Part shown: positions 39,901 to 54,900 of the stretch, in pieces | How positions within the stretch are numbered: position 1 is the stretch's first letter | Layout: each line of letters opens with the position of its first letter | NCBI GenBank assembly: GCA_003508835.1 | Contig: PUFA01000012.1 | Location: 19,758,001-19,822,000 of the forward strand | From: Eonycteris spelaea | Lineage: Eukaryota; Chordata; Mammalia; Chiroptera; Pteropodidae | Direction of reading: 5' to 3' | DNA: 64,000 nucleotides | Made by a program: the position numbers and the translations under genes | The notes under the pieces: model-generated | The model's input: only the letters and a program-made list of their open reading frames with translations | Told to the model about the DNA's origin: nothing | Databases searched by the model: none

Positions 39901-42900
39901 TTTCATCAATTTTGAAAATGGCCATCAGTGCTTCTTACAGTTCCGTCAGCTGTCAGTCATGCTTTGTAGATTAGGAAACTGATTCTGAATAAGATCTCAC
40001 AACATACCTAGAAATGACCAGGTGAAATCCTTTTTGTTTGCTGTTACATCAAATTGCATTATTAAATTCTAAATCATTTTTAATCTAGTAAACCTGAGTA
40101 ATTGAGGCGTAGCATTTACATTTTAGGCAGACATTGTTCTTGTTTGTATTCATCATGATATGGTTTATGTAAAATGTCATTAATCCTTTAGAATTTTTAC
40201 TTAATTCAAGAGTATCATTTGGACAATTCATTTATTTTAATTTTTACATATATTCTTAAAGATACATATTGAAGTAATCTGTGTATGACTTTTAAAAATA
40301 TCTGCCTTTCTAGGGAAATTAGAGAGATTAAAAACTGTAGAGAATGTAGGAAGTTGAAGAATTGTAATAATTGAGAATCTTCTCTGATTTTCTTAATGTC
40401 TAAAAGATGACATTATTTTTTATCGTTTGTTGGTTGATTTTGTCCAATGATGATATTTTGTGTTTCTATTCACTTATGACAAAACTCTCATTTATTCCAA
40501 TAGTGCACAGATAAACTTGAACGAGATCGGTTGATCCTCTTCCTTAACAAGTTAATCCTTAATAAGGTACAGTATTTTTGCATATATATATGTTATTATT
40601 TCCATGTAAGCCACATTAATATGCAATAAAAGATAAATTATTACAGTGTGAGTTAATTACCCAGACATGTTTCTTTTATTATCTTTTCTTTTTAGATTAG
40701 AAAGTTCTGTGTGCTTTGAACTCCTAGAAGGAAAAGGTTTTGCCAAATGCTCCATTTATATTCTGTCCTGCTATTACAAATACTGATTAAATTAATGATA
40801 ATAAAATTCTAAGTGAAGAACAATAAGGAATGAAGTCGTTACTGATTTTTCCTTAGGGAATCTTTAGGTTTAGTTTTAATATATCAGATTTGATTTCTGA
40901 TTATAGGCTAATCTGTTTATTTATGAAAAAGACCTTGGAAAATGCAGGATAATTGTAGAATGAGACAGTTTACATGGATGTATTCCTTCCAGGCTTTCAT
41001 TTGTTTGCTGCTTGTTTTGTTTTGCTCAGAATATATTTTTGTAAAAATTCTTTACGTGATCTATTTGTAATACACACACACACACACACACACACAACAC
41101 ACACACACACACACTTGCCCTTTTTTAATCTAAATTAATGTTCCTTTAACACAAAATACTGAAAATACCAAGTAAAACCTGTTATGTGTTAATTTTTTCA
41201 GAGACTCCAAATAGTTTCTTCTTCAAGAGCCTCTAAGGTAGTAGTACCTGTTGGAGAAAAAGGTTTTAGATTATGTGAAAATGTTTTTGTCTTCTAGAAA
41301 AATGTTAAGGATCTCATGGATTCAAATGGAATTAGAATCCTCGTGGACTTGCTTACCCTTGCACATCTCCATGTAAGCCGAGCTACAGTACCATTGCAGG
41401 TATGCATGCTTATCTAGATTTTACATGTTTAACATTCTTGGAATTTAATTTTAGGATCAAAAGAATCATAAAAATCTGGAAATATATCAATATGTGTGGT
41501 CATGAATGTATTTCTCCAATAATTATGATAGCACTAATGCCTGAGAGATTTAAGTCATACAAAAATGGTAAACTAACTGTAAGAACAATCTGAAATGGAT
41601 GGTATGATCCAGTTTTATTTTTCCAGTGTCTCTTGTCTTTTAAAGTAATTGCAACTCTAATGTGCCTATTCTAAAGCCAATGTGACCTTTAGGAATTAAA
41701 CCGTATTCATCAGTTATGTAACTTGAACTTTTAGCATTGAAACCACTGAGAGTATGTTGAATCTGGAGACCTTATAAAAACCAGCCAGTAAGAGGACAGA
41801 GCTGCCAGTCTCTACTGAAAGGCTGCCTTCTTATACCTAATTTATAGAAGGGATCCATGTTTAGCTCATTGATGGTTTCTTTTCTTCTTTCTTTTTATTT
41901 GGTGTTATGTTTTGTTTTTGTTTAATCTTCTGGTGTAAGGAGATGTATCATGTTAGATTTTGGCTAAGTATATTGCCCAAGGTCACCTAATAAGAGACAG
42001 AGCCAGTTAGAATCCAGAAGTCTATGTTCTCAACCACTCTGCTCTCCCTCTATATGAGTAACTGAAAGCTAATAGTTATGAGAGCATTTAAAAACTGTTT
42101 TAATAAAATTTACTAACTACATAAAAATTCTATTTTAATGTTCATAAACACTAACATATAAAATTATAAGAAGTGTCTGTAGTGAGGGTGGTAGATTAAG
42201 TGTTTACAACCACTAAAAACTTTTCCTGTTACCATTTTAACTCTTTGCTCTCAGGTGCTTATTGAAACTTAGTTGGAATGAGTTTTTCCTTCAAAAGAAC
42301 TTAAGTGTTTTGAGCATCATGGTTTAAGGTTAATGTGTATGTTTATTTTTATAGCTGTTTGCATTATTCTTTGCTTAAAGCTTAGTGTATTCAGAATTTA
42401 TTAATAATCATCAGGAATATAAACATGTCTTCAAATTTAGCTTAAATTGCCAAATGAATGTAGGAACCCATTTATTTCAAGTGCATATTAATAAGGAAGT
42501 CACTTTTTTTGGACTCTTAGGTTAGATATCTAACCCTTAACTCTTAAAAGAAGGTCTCTTAAAATTTTAGGTGAATTTCTAAAGGAATAAAAGCCAAGAA
42601 ATTAGTATTGTATTATAAAAGACATCTACTCCCTTAATTTTCTGCCTTGAAAAATTAATCTTTTTAAAACTTAGACCAATGTGATCGAAGCTGCTCCAGA
42701 TATGAAAAGGGAGAGTGAAAAGGAATGGTACTTTGGTAATGCCGACAAAGAAAGGAGCGGGCCGTATGGTTTTCATGAGGTATGTGTTTTAGAGAAACTT
42801 TTCATGAAAGTCTTAACCGTTTTTATGTACCCCTTTGCACACTGCACACAAATCATTTAAAACTATGATTTGAATGACTGTCACCAGCTCTAAGGTCTCT

Positions 42901-45900
42901 GCCATTCAATTTCTACACGAAGTATTAGATGGCTTGCATTTCTAGAGAAACACACACAATCATGTCTTCAGACCTTATTGTTTAAAAGCAATTGTGATGG
43001 AAGTAGCACTCAGGTTTTTAATGAATTTTATATAACAATTGCTACTTTAAAAATTATGTCAAGCTATAATGCTTCTACATGTTATAAACAGGTAAGTTTT
43101 AATATGCAGTCTGAAATTCATTAAAAATTGCCTGTAGAGTCCAAAGGTAATTTCTGTCTTAACATCTGCTGATGTTTTGACCCTGCCCTCCAATCCTCAT
43201 CTCCCAGTCTCAATTGGAATTTAGTCAAAGATAGTTTTATAAAAGACCAAGCCTTCTGTTTGTATAATTTGGTCATTTTACACTCTGCCTTGCTGTCTTT
43301 ATTTTTTCCAATGTTTTCTTAATACTCTATGGGTTGGCCAGCTAACTGGTTATTTTCATACATTAGTAGCCAAATTTATGTTCCTGAAGACTTGCCAACA
43401 AAAGTTTGTTGTTCTTTAATAGTGAACTTGTATGTTTATTCCATAGTTAAGTAGCTTACTATAAAATAAAAAGCATTAGCAAACCTTTTCATCTTGCTTT
43501 GTCTGTTTTTAATCATGGCTTGCTTTCATTTAGATGCAAGAATTGTGGACCAAAGGAATGTTAAATGCAAAAACCAGATGCTGGGCTCAAGGCATGGATG
43601 GATGGCGACCACTGCAGGCGATACCTCAGCTTAAGTGGTGTCTGTTAGCCAGTGGACAGGCTGTACTAAATGAAACTGACCTTGCTACCCTTATTTTGAA
43701 CATGTTGATCACAATGTGTGGATATTTTCCAAGCAGGTAAAATGTAATTGAACATTTCCATGGTTAACAGGGACTCTTGAACATCTTGTCTCCCCATTTG
43801 ATGGATGCGTCCTCAGAGATAGCATAGGATTAGTCTGGTGATTAACAACAATGAAATTCCATTTGTGGCTTGGGGGAATGCTACTTTGAACTTTGGAGCT
43901 TTTTGAAACATATAAAGAAAAAATTTACAAGTTATATGGATAAAGTAGATAAAGCGCAGCTTCCTCTAGGAAACTTCAAATAATCTTAGAAATTTGAGGC
44001 TTACTATAAGCTGTATTCTAGCAACAGTAGCAGTTGCCATTTATGTGAATCACGTGAACTTTTGATAAAAACATACTGCAGTCTGTAACTAGTGGTGAGC
44101 ACCAGCTCCTGACCTGTTAGGTTATCCACTCCTCATAAAAGAACATTAGTCTAGGGCAACATCTTGCCCCAATTGACTAGTGAAGGTGAGAATTTGTTAT
44201 CCAGTGTTAATCATAATTATGACCCTTGAATGGAACTTTTCAATATTTACAAACTTGTATAAACATCATTTTGTTTTTACTATTATGCTAAAGATATTTT
44301 ATGATGGAAATTACTGAGAAACTGTCAATTTTATAACACTTAAGACTTTCATGGTTCCTGTTCTCTTAAAAGTCAGATCACACTTAAAACCATGTAATCA
44401 GTATTTAGAAGCAATATAGCATTAAAATTAAGGTTATACTTGGAAAATACTGAAAGTCGTTAAATTTAAGTTTTAAATTATTTGACAAAGCTTGATGTGC
44501 CCTTTGGGGGAAATAACCACTGACAGTGTTGGACAACACCAAGTTTAATCAATTAAATAATAAATAAGAGTCTTTGGCTCTTCTAGGGTACTGTTTTTCA
44601 AGGAAATCTTATGGAAGGAAATGAAGTCATATTAAGCAGCCAAATAGATTTAAACCAAAATACCTAATCATGTTCCCAGCTGTATGAGAGCTTAGTCTTC
44701 ATTAACAAAAAAGTAAGGTAACATGCTTCATGCCTAGTAGAAAGTCATATGCTCTGAACATACAAATTTTAATAAATACATTTAAAATTGACCTCAGAAA
44801 GTGTTTTTTAGGGATCAAGATAATGCCATCATTCGGCCTTTACCCAGAGTGAAAAGACTGCTGTCAGACAGCTCTTGCCTTCCCCATATTATCCAGGTGA
44901 GTTCTTTTGTGTTATCAAATTAGGAACCATATTTTGAAAATCATTTTTCCTTATTTAATTTACCGTGAGCCCCAGCTTATGTTTTATTATAGTCTATTCC
45001 ATTTTCAAAAAGCTTGAACTCCCAATTACATTTATTTCATTTATTTTTTTACTCCTAATTGAGTTGATATTCTAAATATACTGTGGAAGATTGTGTATCC
45101 AAGAAGCTAAACATGGGAACCCTCTGGACTCCAGAATTATTTTCAAAAAGTTTTACTTAGTATCCATTCTTAAAATCACACCACTGAAAGGTGACACACT
45201 CTAGTTTGTGGTGCCGGTTGAGATGGCTAGGAATGAATACTGGGAAACACCAGCAGGCCACGAATGTGGACATAGTGGGTTATATGTTACACAATATAGC
45301 CGTCTCATCAGCTTGCCTCAGAGTTTGACTCTTCTCAGTTATAGGTTTTCACATATAGCAACTGATCCAGAGCACGGAATTGGAATTATGTAACATATAT
45401 CTTTTCTTTTTTTTCCTCATTTTTTTGCTTTTGAGAATTAAGCTGCCTAAAGTCCAGATGAGTCAAGTCCCAGTTGGCTAGTGTTTTTCTCTTGTCAGTT
45501 AGTGATTCTGTTCTTGATTTTTTAAATATTAACCACACATGGTGTGACTTTAAAATATATGCCAGTAATTTGTGTCATTTGTACCTATCAGTTGTACATT
45601 GGTTTGAAAAAGGAGAAGAGAGTTAGTTTGTATATTTTTATATTCATGGATACATTAATGCCTGTGTAAGTCATTGGTAATAAAAAGACTGAATACAGTA
45701 GCAATGCCCTATCAACTTTTTTTTTTTTTTTTGCCAGCTTCTGCTTTTTAACTCATTTCTTGTTTAGGAGAAGAAAGTGCAGCTTGCTGCCAGTGTTAAT
45801 TTAATTTTATATGAACACTCTTTGAGGCTGAAGCAAATCTGACTGATTTTCAGTGTGAAAATAAAATATAAAAACTGTTTTTGGAGTTACTTCTAAATAG

Positions 45901-48900
45901 AACTTGTCTCTATTCCTGATGTAACCGATGTATACATAAATCAGATTCATCAAATGAGTCTCAAGCTAACAGCTGTTCGAGAACGATGTTAACATGTGTA
46001 GGAACGCTGCGTTTCCTAGGATTTGACATTTTCAGTAATTGAGAATTACTATATTTTGAAAATACACTACTAAAAACAGACTATCAATATACTAGAGTGA
46101 TGCAAAAATAATAAAAGCGAGATATTTCGTGGCAAGCTTTGAGGGTAAGGTTAGGACTAGCTTGCGAGGTAATCTCGGGGTAAAAACTGCAGCCTCAAGC
46201 CCTGCAGGCATGTATTCTCAGGGCAAACGGGAAATGGGTTAAATGTACCTGCATTTTGAATTTGTTACTTTTCTGTTGTGGACATTTCTGTTTAGATGCT
46301 TAAATGAAAGTACACTGTAGTTTATTGTTTCTTGTAACCCACTACCAGCCCAGCCTAGAGGAGGATGTGAGAGACATATGTGAGATGGTGCAAGTTTGTT
46401 TTCTGTTCTGGAACCTTTCGGCATGTAGATAAACGACCATGCCTGGAAAATCTACCTCTCCTAAACATTTTTCCAAGCCCTATGAAACTAAAAGGAAAGA
46501 AATAAATGCAGACATTGTTGAATTTCAGGTCAGAAAGGATGACTAAAAATCAAATTTTAAGAGATGTGGTCAGCATAACATGAAACTTTAAGGGGGAAGA
46601 TCTATTTTAATTAACCAAAAAATTTTAGTGATATCTAAAATATTTAAAAGATTTAAGAGAATTTTATTGATAAATTTAATTGCTTTAACAATATGTGCCT
46701 CCCATTTTTTTAACACTGAGTTTGAAAAGTATTTTTTTAAGCTATTTTTTTTTCTAAATTTTACTTAATTTTCTGTATTCTGGGACAGCTTAATCTTGCT
46801 AAGAACAGATAGGCAATAGTTTTCAGGAACATTTTATTGGTTGGTAGAGATTTCTGTATTACATTTGACATTTAAGAACAATTAGCTTCAGAATTTTTAG
46901 AGTAGCCTAAGATACCGGTATGATACCAGTGAATATCCTAGGTCTTCTGGTCTTCACAATATCAACAAATATTTTGGGTTTTTGTCTGCTAATTCCTATA
47001 TTTTTGTTGAAGTGTTTCAAGTCTTGATTTACAGCCAAACTTTAACACTAGGGAAGATCCTGTGTTACCGTATATCAATTTTTCCTTTGCAAATTATGTC
47101 ATAGTACTAAACAATCTAAATACCTAGTTGTACAGATAAGGCAACAAAACAGAAAAATTTTAAATATTTACTTAAAGACATATAACTATTTAGTCTTTTA
47201 TCTGAATCTAGGATCTTGACTTCCTAATCTCAGCTAGTACTTAATTCTTGTTATTGTAATTTATTTTTTGCTAGTAGCTTTGGACCCAAAATTGGGGATT
47301 CTTTGGAGTAACTGTTTGTAGAAGATTGAAATACTATTTTTATTAAGATAAAACTTGCTAAATTTGTCGTGTTTATTCATAGCAACACTGTATGATTTTT
47401 CTATTAGCCCAGATTCATTACTGTTGTCCCAGATAACCCCTTCAGTATTGCCAGCTCAGATTTCTGGAGACCACATCTTTTGGTACTTTCTGGTAGTGGT
47501 ATTTCCTACTCGTATTCAGTTACCATCTTGCGTTCTCCCTGCACTGGTAGACCTGTTGCTTAGTGCTGTTTCACTGGTAGTGTTCTCTGCTCTCCTCTTT
47601 TGAGTTCTTAAGTAGCATTTGGGGGATGCTTCATGTCCACTCATCTGAACTTTTAAAGAGGAGTCCATTCAGGAAGATTTCTGCACAAAAACACAATTTT
47701 AGAATCATGACAAAACATCTTTAAGCAGGTCTGGGCATTTCTGAACAAGTTCTGATCAAAACTTATTCAGATAATGCATTTAATGTAAAATGAATAATTT
47801 TTCAAATATTTTTAGACTCTGGTAACAAGGATACTGAATCCCTTGGGTTTTTGTTTTGTAACTTACTACATATAAGAAACTATAATTTCAGCACACAAAA
47901 TACATAAACCTAAAATGAATGATCTTAAGTTTTTTATAACCCAATAACAAAAGCATTTTCTTTCTTTTCTTTTTTTTTTTTTTTTTAGCTACTACTGACT
48001 TTTGACCCTATCCTTGTTGAGAAGGTTGCTATTTTGTTGTACCATGTCGTGCAAGATAACCCACAGTTACCTCGTCTTTATCTTAGTGGAGTATTTTTCT
48101 TTATCATGATGTATACAGGTTCCAATGTACTTCCTGTTGCTCGGTAAGAACTCTGATAATCTATTAGAATTATTACTATTTAGAATTGTACATGGACAGA
48201 TTGATTCAGTTTGTGTATGTATACATCATTACTTTGATTAAATTTTTCATTATTGCACCACTTTATCACATCTAACATAAGGATTTTATCTAGTATTTTC
48301 ATATATATATTTAATGTAACCATCATTCATATTGTACATGCAATTTTACATTTTGCTTTTTCCTTAAAACTGAATATTTTTTTCACATTATTACATAACC
48401 TTAATATGACAATAAATTTTCTAATTCATTTAAGTTCTTAATTAGAAATTAAACATTTTGGGGCTATGGATTTACAAGTTGCCTTTCATGGCCTTTATTT
48501 ATACATAGAGACCTCATCTTTAGAAAACTAAGATTATTAAATCTTAATCAGTTCTTGTATCTGATAAGTAATTTTTTTTTTCTCTAGGTTTTTGAAATAC
48601 ACACATACCAAACAGGCTTTCAAGTCAGAGGAGGTAAGCCAGATGAATCCTCTGAATACCTAGTATAGCACTGGGTAAACTATCTTGGCAACAAAGTTTC
48701 CTGAGCTATGTGTATTTACTAGATTATAAGCACTGGAGGGCAGGTATTGTTGTATTCATTTTTTACATTTCCTTGTAGTACTTTGCAAATAGAAAGTATA
48801 AGCTAATATTTTTTAAATGAAAACAAATGTTTCCCATTAGACTTAATATTGTAATTGAAGATGTGAATTATAACATGACACCATTGTGAATAGAACTTCC

Positions 48901-51900
48901 CTTTGTGTAAAATTGAGATTAGTAATTTTTATAAATAATTCATTATATACCTGGGTTTCATATAGTCAGCTAATATTCAGTGAGACTGTCTTTTTGTTCA
49001 AATCCCAAGGTGGCAGAAATGGTAAGTTTCTTTTTTGAAGCTACTTAATTTTCTCAAGTATTATTGCCTTTTTACGGAGGAGGGAAAGTAGGAATCCAGA
49101 AAAGGATAAGATTTATCCAGGTAGCTTTGACAACCTCCAACTTTGTACATTTGCAGAGGTATTGTCAACACATAACTGAAGGGTGTTTCAAATTTTGTTA
49201 GGCTTTTCATGGAGCATTAATTTTCAGATTTCATGGAGAGCAGAAGGATACGCCAAAAACAGACCACACTATTTAGGAGTTTAACTGAGGAATATTATAC
49301 CACTTCGATACTAGAGATAGAACAAACCGCATATTTTATAGAAGGGCCAGTGAAGCCATAGAAAGTAATCTGTCTAATTATAATAAAATGATGCCCATGA
49401 CAGTGAAATTTTCACAGCGTTATACAAGTAGAAAATGAGAATATAAAACAGTTTTAAAAATTGCCTCTAATGCTACCACTTAATGTAGCATTAGGCATTT
49501 TAACATTCTTTTTTCCTCCTCCTATGCATTTATGATATGTAATCTTTAAAAAAAAATTTATAATATGAGAAACTATATACATTATTTCACCTCACTATTT
49601 TTAATAACTACAGAAAAACAGTGTTTGCATATAACAAAACTCTGGATGCAAGAGTTACCAAATAATAGTATTCTAAAGAGCAGAAAAGGCAATTCTTCAC
49701 CCAAAAGTTTAATAGATAGTGAATTTATAGTTTTTATTAGCTCAAAGCCTGAAAATACTCATCATTTTATCTTCCTTTGCACTAAGTGGTGAAACCAAGT
49801 CTGGGTTTTTGCCTCCTGCCACCTTGTCATATCCTAGAGGAAAAATAATCTTCAATTTGCCTACAAGGAAATAAGAAAAGTATTTTAGCCTTTAGGATTT
49901 TATTTCCATCAGGTAAAGAAATTAGAATTTTAGTATGATTAAGTATGTTATTACCGTGATTCCATTTGACCAGCCAGAGGATATGGAGTTCTTAATACAG
50001 TAATTATAATTGCTTATAATAGCAATTCTCCATCTAAATCTTAGGCACACTTTATGAGGACTGACTTTTTGAGATCTTGTTTTTTTGGACTTGTTTTTGA
50101 AAACAGAAGCAGGTTCAGGTGTGAACTGTAGCAACAATTGTAACACAGAATAAACGATGTAAATCTTTGCCGCATGTCCTAAGTAACGTGGCAGCAGCTG
50201 ACACCTGAGGAGCTGACGGCTGCTGCAGACATGGAGGGCGTTAGTTCCACCTCTGAGCTCATGCTAAGGCAGTTTATACCAGGCAGCTTCCACTTACATT
50301 TTGCTATGTTTCTATCTAAATTTCCAAAGCATAAAAGCGATTTCACCTAGTTCTTTCTTAAAGTGTGCGCTAACACTAATTTATTTATTAGAAAATTGAA
50401 AGATAGCTTTAGTATTTCTGACTACATTTTGTTTTGTTTTAAAGTCAAAAGGACAAGATATTTTTCAAAGAAGTATACTTGGACATATCTTACCTGAAGC
50501 AATGGTTTGTTACTTAGAAAATTATGAACCTGAAAAGTTTTCTGAGATTTTCCTTGGAGAATTTGATACTCCAGAAGCAATCTGGAGCAGTGAAATGAGG
50601 TAAGCAGCCAGTTGATTGTTTATTTTAGAATCTTTGCCTCTTGCTAAAAGGCAATCTGGCTTTGACTCTTAAAAACTGCTTTCACTAGTTGCGTATTCTG
50701 AAGCCACAATAGTCCTTGGTGCCAAATCAGGTGACAAAGCCATAAGCTTTTTTCTGTTCCATGATTTGATAAATTACTATGACCTTAATAGAGCTTTATG
50801 TAAGGGGACAGCTTTTTATCACCAGTGCTTCTTAAATCAATTTGTAGAACTGGTAAAATTTTAGGCAATGAAGTAATATCTATGTGAGGAATATATAGGG
50901 ATCGAATCAAGATGCACTGCCTTGGTACTTGGAAATGGAACTGTATTCCACTAATTAAAAACTCTGCCCACATAAAATGGATCAGACCAGAGGTACTCAA
51001 AATCATTTGAAAATGAGGGCTCCATAGCCAGCACATTTTGACCTTCAGCTAGAGATTAGAGTTCCTAAAGAATGTCCTTATTATGAGGGGAATGCCATAG
51101 GAAAAGCCTGTGGAAATCAAGAAAAAAGATGCCCAGAAACAGATGTCCACATACAGACAGGCTGTGTTCAGGAAGACTTGGCACTTCATAGTTCCAGTGT
51201 CAAGGCTACCTCTTTGTAGAGAACTCTTCAGTTCTCTCAGCTGGATGGCAGTTGATCTTCTGAGTCAGTTTTTCACTCTCCTATAGCTGACTTCACACTC
51301 ACAATGCCACGTTCTGGTTGTCATTTGGCTTCTTTGTAGGTTGACCAGTAGGCTTGGCATGTGCTAGGCACCAATTTGAATATATTCTGTATGACAGTGA
51401 TATTTTTCATTGGGACAAGGGTATAGGAATATAAGTTTTTTTATGTCATATTTCTCTGGAGACTGATTATTATGAGTCTCCTCTATTAGTAATGTAGCTC
51501 TCTGAGTACTGATCAAGTTTCTGCTTGGCTGAGGGCCAGACCCAAGATTGTGGTAAGTTAAATAAAAATAAATACCACGGAGTGAGCTTTTTGGGGGTGA
51601 GAGCTAATTTGAGTTTTCTAGAATACCCCAAGTGACATTCTTGCAAGTTCTTAATTGACACCAGTACTTGAGCCACTCTAAAGAAGATCCATGTAATTAT
51701 GTTGCATGATTACCTAGCTTAACTTTTTCTTTAAAATCAAATAAGCCCTTTGTAATGCTTGGAGATTTTTGTAATTGCAGGCGCCTCATGATAGAGAAGA
51801 TTGCTGCCCATCTTGCTGATTTCACACCTCGTCTTCAGAGTAACACAAGAGCACTTTATCAATATTGTCCCATCCCAGTTATCAACTATCCACAACTGGA

Positions 51901-54900
51901 AAATGAGCTGTTTTGTAATATTTATTACCTCAAACAACTTTGTGATACACTCCGGTTCCCAGATTGGCCAATTAAAGACCCAGTAAGTCATCAGATTAAT
52001 TTGTACCTTCTTAAACTATAAGAAAAGTTTCTAATCACTTCTGAGTATTTCTTCCTTCTGTGAGAAGAAGACTAATAGCTTCTTTAAGTATTTCCTTTTA
52101 CTTAAGCACTGTGTAACTCTGAATGTAGTTTAGTATATTTGGGTACATCCCAAACTGAAAGATAATATTTTGAACGGAGTATTAGGAACTTCACAATCTT
52201 GATCTTTTGTGACAAAAATGTAACAAACTTAATTTCATGTATATAGCACAGTTATATGATAGCTTGGTGGAAACCTGATTAAGCTCACAGATGCTGGAGT
52301 TAGGCAGTGAGGGACTGAGTCTCAGTTTGGCCATTATATAACATTCAGGACATTGCTTGGCTTCTCTAAGCCTCTGTTATGATAATAGTACCACTACTAC
52401 TATTAGTAGCAGCTATCTCATGTGGTAGTTAGGAAGATTAAGTGAGAATTCACATGAACATAGCATAATTCCTGGCACACATGAGGCAGTAAGTGTGACT
52501 TGCTTATTTGTATAGTAGTATCTGCTGTCTGCCTGTCCACAGGGCCCTTGGACATGATCCCTTAACATTTGTTTGAATGCCAGCATACCAAAGTTATGTT
52601 GGATCATCTTGAGAAGCATGTTACCATATATTGCTTTCTTTCTTCCTATAGTGTATTATCTACTAATTTCAAAATTTTCCATACTTTCTAAACATTTCTT
52701 TAACAAATATCACTTAAAAAATAGAGGAATATTGTGCTGTAACAGATACCTTGCTACCTAACTTCAACAACGCTAAGAAGGTGATTTCAGAAAGCTGTTA
52801 TTTGGCGAGCCTAGAGATGACAATTTAAATGGATACAGCATACAAATATTTTAAAATTATATTCTAAAATAGTTTTATTTTAATAGATATAAATTTTAAT
52901 CCTCCGTATTTAAGGTTAAACTTCTAAAAGATACTCTCGATGCCTGGAAGAAGGAAGTAGAAAAAAAACCACCCATGATGTCAATAGATGATGCTTATGA
53001 AGTGCTCAATCTTCCTCAAGGACAGGGACCGTGAGTTATTTTCAGTATTGTCTCTCCTTTCCTCTTGCAGTTTGTGTTATGTATGAGGAGGAGATTTGAT
53101 AGCATTATGTCTAAGAGACTACATAACAAATGCTTAGGAAAGAATGCAGATTTACTTTATCAGTTAGTTTGTATAGTAGAATAGATGTTAGAGAAAAATA
53201 ATTTAAAAGACATTTTCTTAAGCATCGACTGAATTTGTATATTTTTGGCAAGAATGATAGTTAAAATAATTTAGAATTATGGAGTTCAAAGTGATATTTT
53301 TAAAAATTAGTTTAAAAAAATTTCTTCTTCAAATCCCAAATATGGTTTTGTAATTGGAAGTGAATGATGACCTTGCATAGGGGAAATTTAGGTTTTATCT
53401 TTCATATGTAAAGATAATATACAAAGAATAATCATAAATCTGTGTTTAATTTGATACCTAATATATGATCATGTAAAATAAATGTGAAGTTCTTATGATA
53501 TCATTTTAGATGATTGTGTATTTTTTCTTGAACCTTACTGTATTCATAAAACAATTTTCCTATTTAATAGTCATGATGAGAGCAAGATTAGAAAAGCTTA
53601 CTTCAGACTTGCACAAAAGTACCACCCTGATAAGAATCCGGAAGGGAGGGTATGTACTGCTTTTGGAATTTGGGTTTTTGGGTTGGCTTCCTTTTGCTCT
53701 ATTACTATTTTAGACAGAAAAACAAGAGCTTATCCTCTATGCCAGTTTCTACCTCATAATAAATGCCCAGTGTGTATTTAACTTCTAGCCCATGTGTCCA
53801 TGTTTTCTGCTTGAATCATTTACCAAAGTGTACCAAAAGGACTGCTCTTGTGACTAGTTACTTAGGGATTTTATTCTCTCTCCTTACCCTTGTCTCTTTG
53901 AGAATGAACTCTAATGGGCAATCACATGAATAATTGGAAGTTAGGAATGTGGTTGAATTTCATTTATTTGTAGGTGATGCCATTGCCATCCAGATTGCTT
54001 TGTGTAATTTATTTTTTTCTAATGATATTCAACTTCATATTACTCTAACTTGAAAAAGTAGAAACTTTGATTCATACTTAAAGTCATCTGCTACCAGCCT
54101 TCCCTGTCCTGCCTATTCCAGCTTTCTACTAAAATACCAGCGGAGATTCATAGAAGATGAAATCAGATTTTTTTTAAAAAAAAAAAACCTCTGAAACTAG
54201 AACTAACACTCCATTGTTAGAAACTTGGAGTAATTTCCACTGATTTCAAGTTCATTGTTGTTTTTAGAGACAGATAATCTTCCTGAATGGGAAGAAAACA
54301 TTAAAAAGATTCTACTTTTATATATTGAAGACATTATAAGTCAGAAGCCTGGAATGTTTTTGAGAAATTTATTCATTTAGTTTCATCTGGGAGAGAAGAC
54401 ACTCAAGAAAGGAAATTTTGAAAGCAGTATTAAATTGTTAGACTTAACCTACCAGATGTCATAATACTCTATAAAGCTACAATAATAAAATACTGGCACA
54501 AAAATCAACATATATAGATCAAGGAACATAATATAGTAGTTTATGACTATGAATTTAGGAAATAGATCTGAGTGTCTTGGATCTATCACCAATTCACTTT
54601 GTGGCCTTAGGCAAGTAATTTAACATCATCTAACAGATGAGGATAATAATGCTGTACACCTCACATTCTGTTTTGAGAATTAAACGAGATAATATATGTA
54701 AAGCACTTAGCATAGTGTTTGCCATGGTGCTCAGTAAATAGCTCTTATCATAATTATTTTTATAACAAACTGTCTCTTGTGTGAATGAATTTAATGTAAA
54801 ATTTTAATATAATCCAGTGAAGAAGAAATTTTCAGTAAATGATATTGAGATCATTAAATAACTATTTGAGGGAAAAAGAAGTTTCACCTTAAAGTATACC

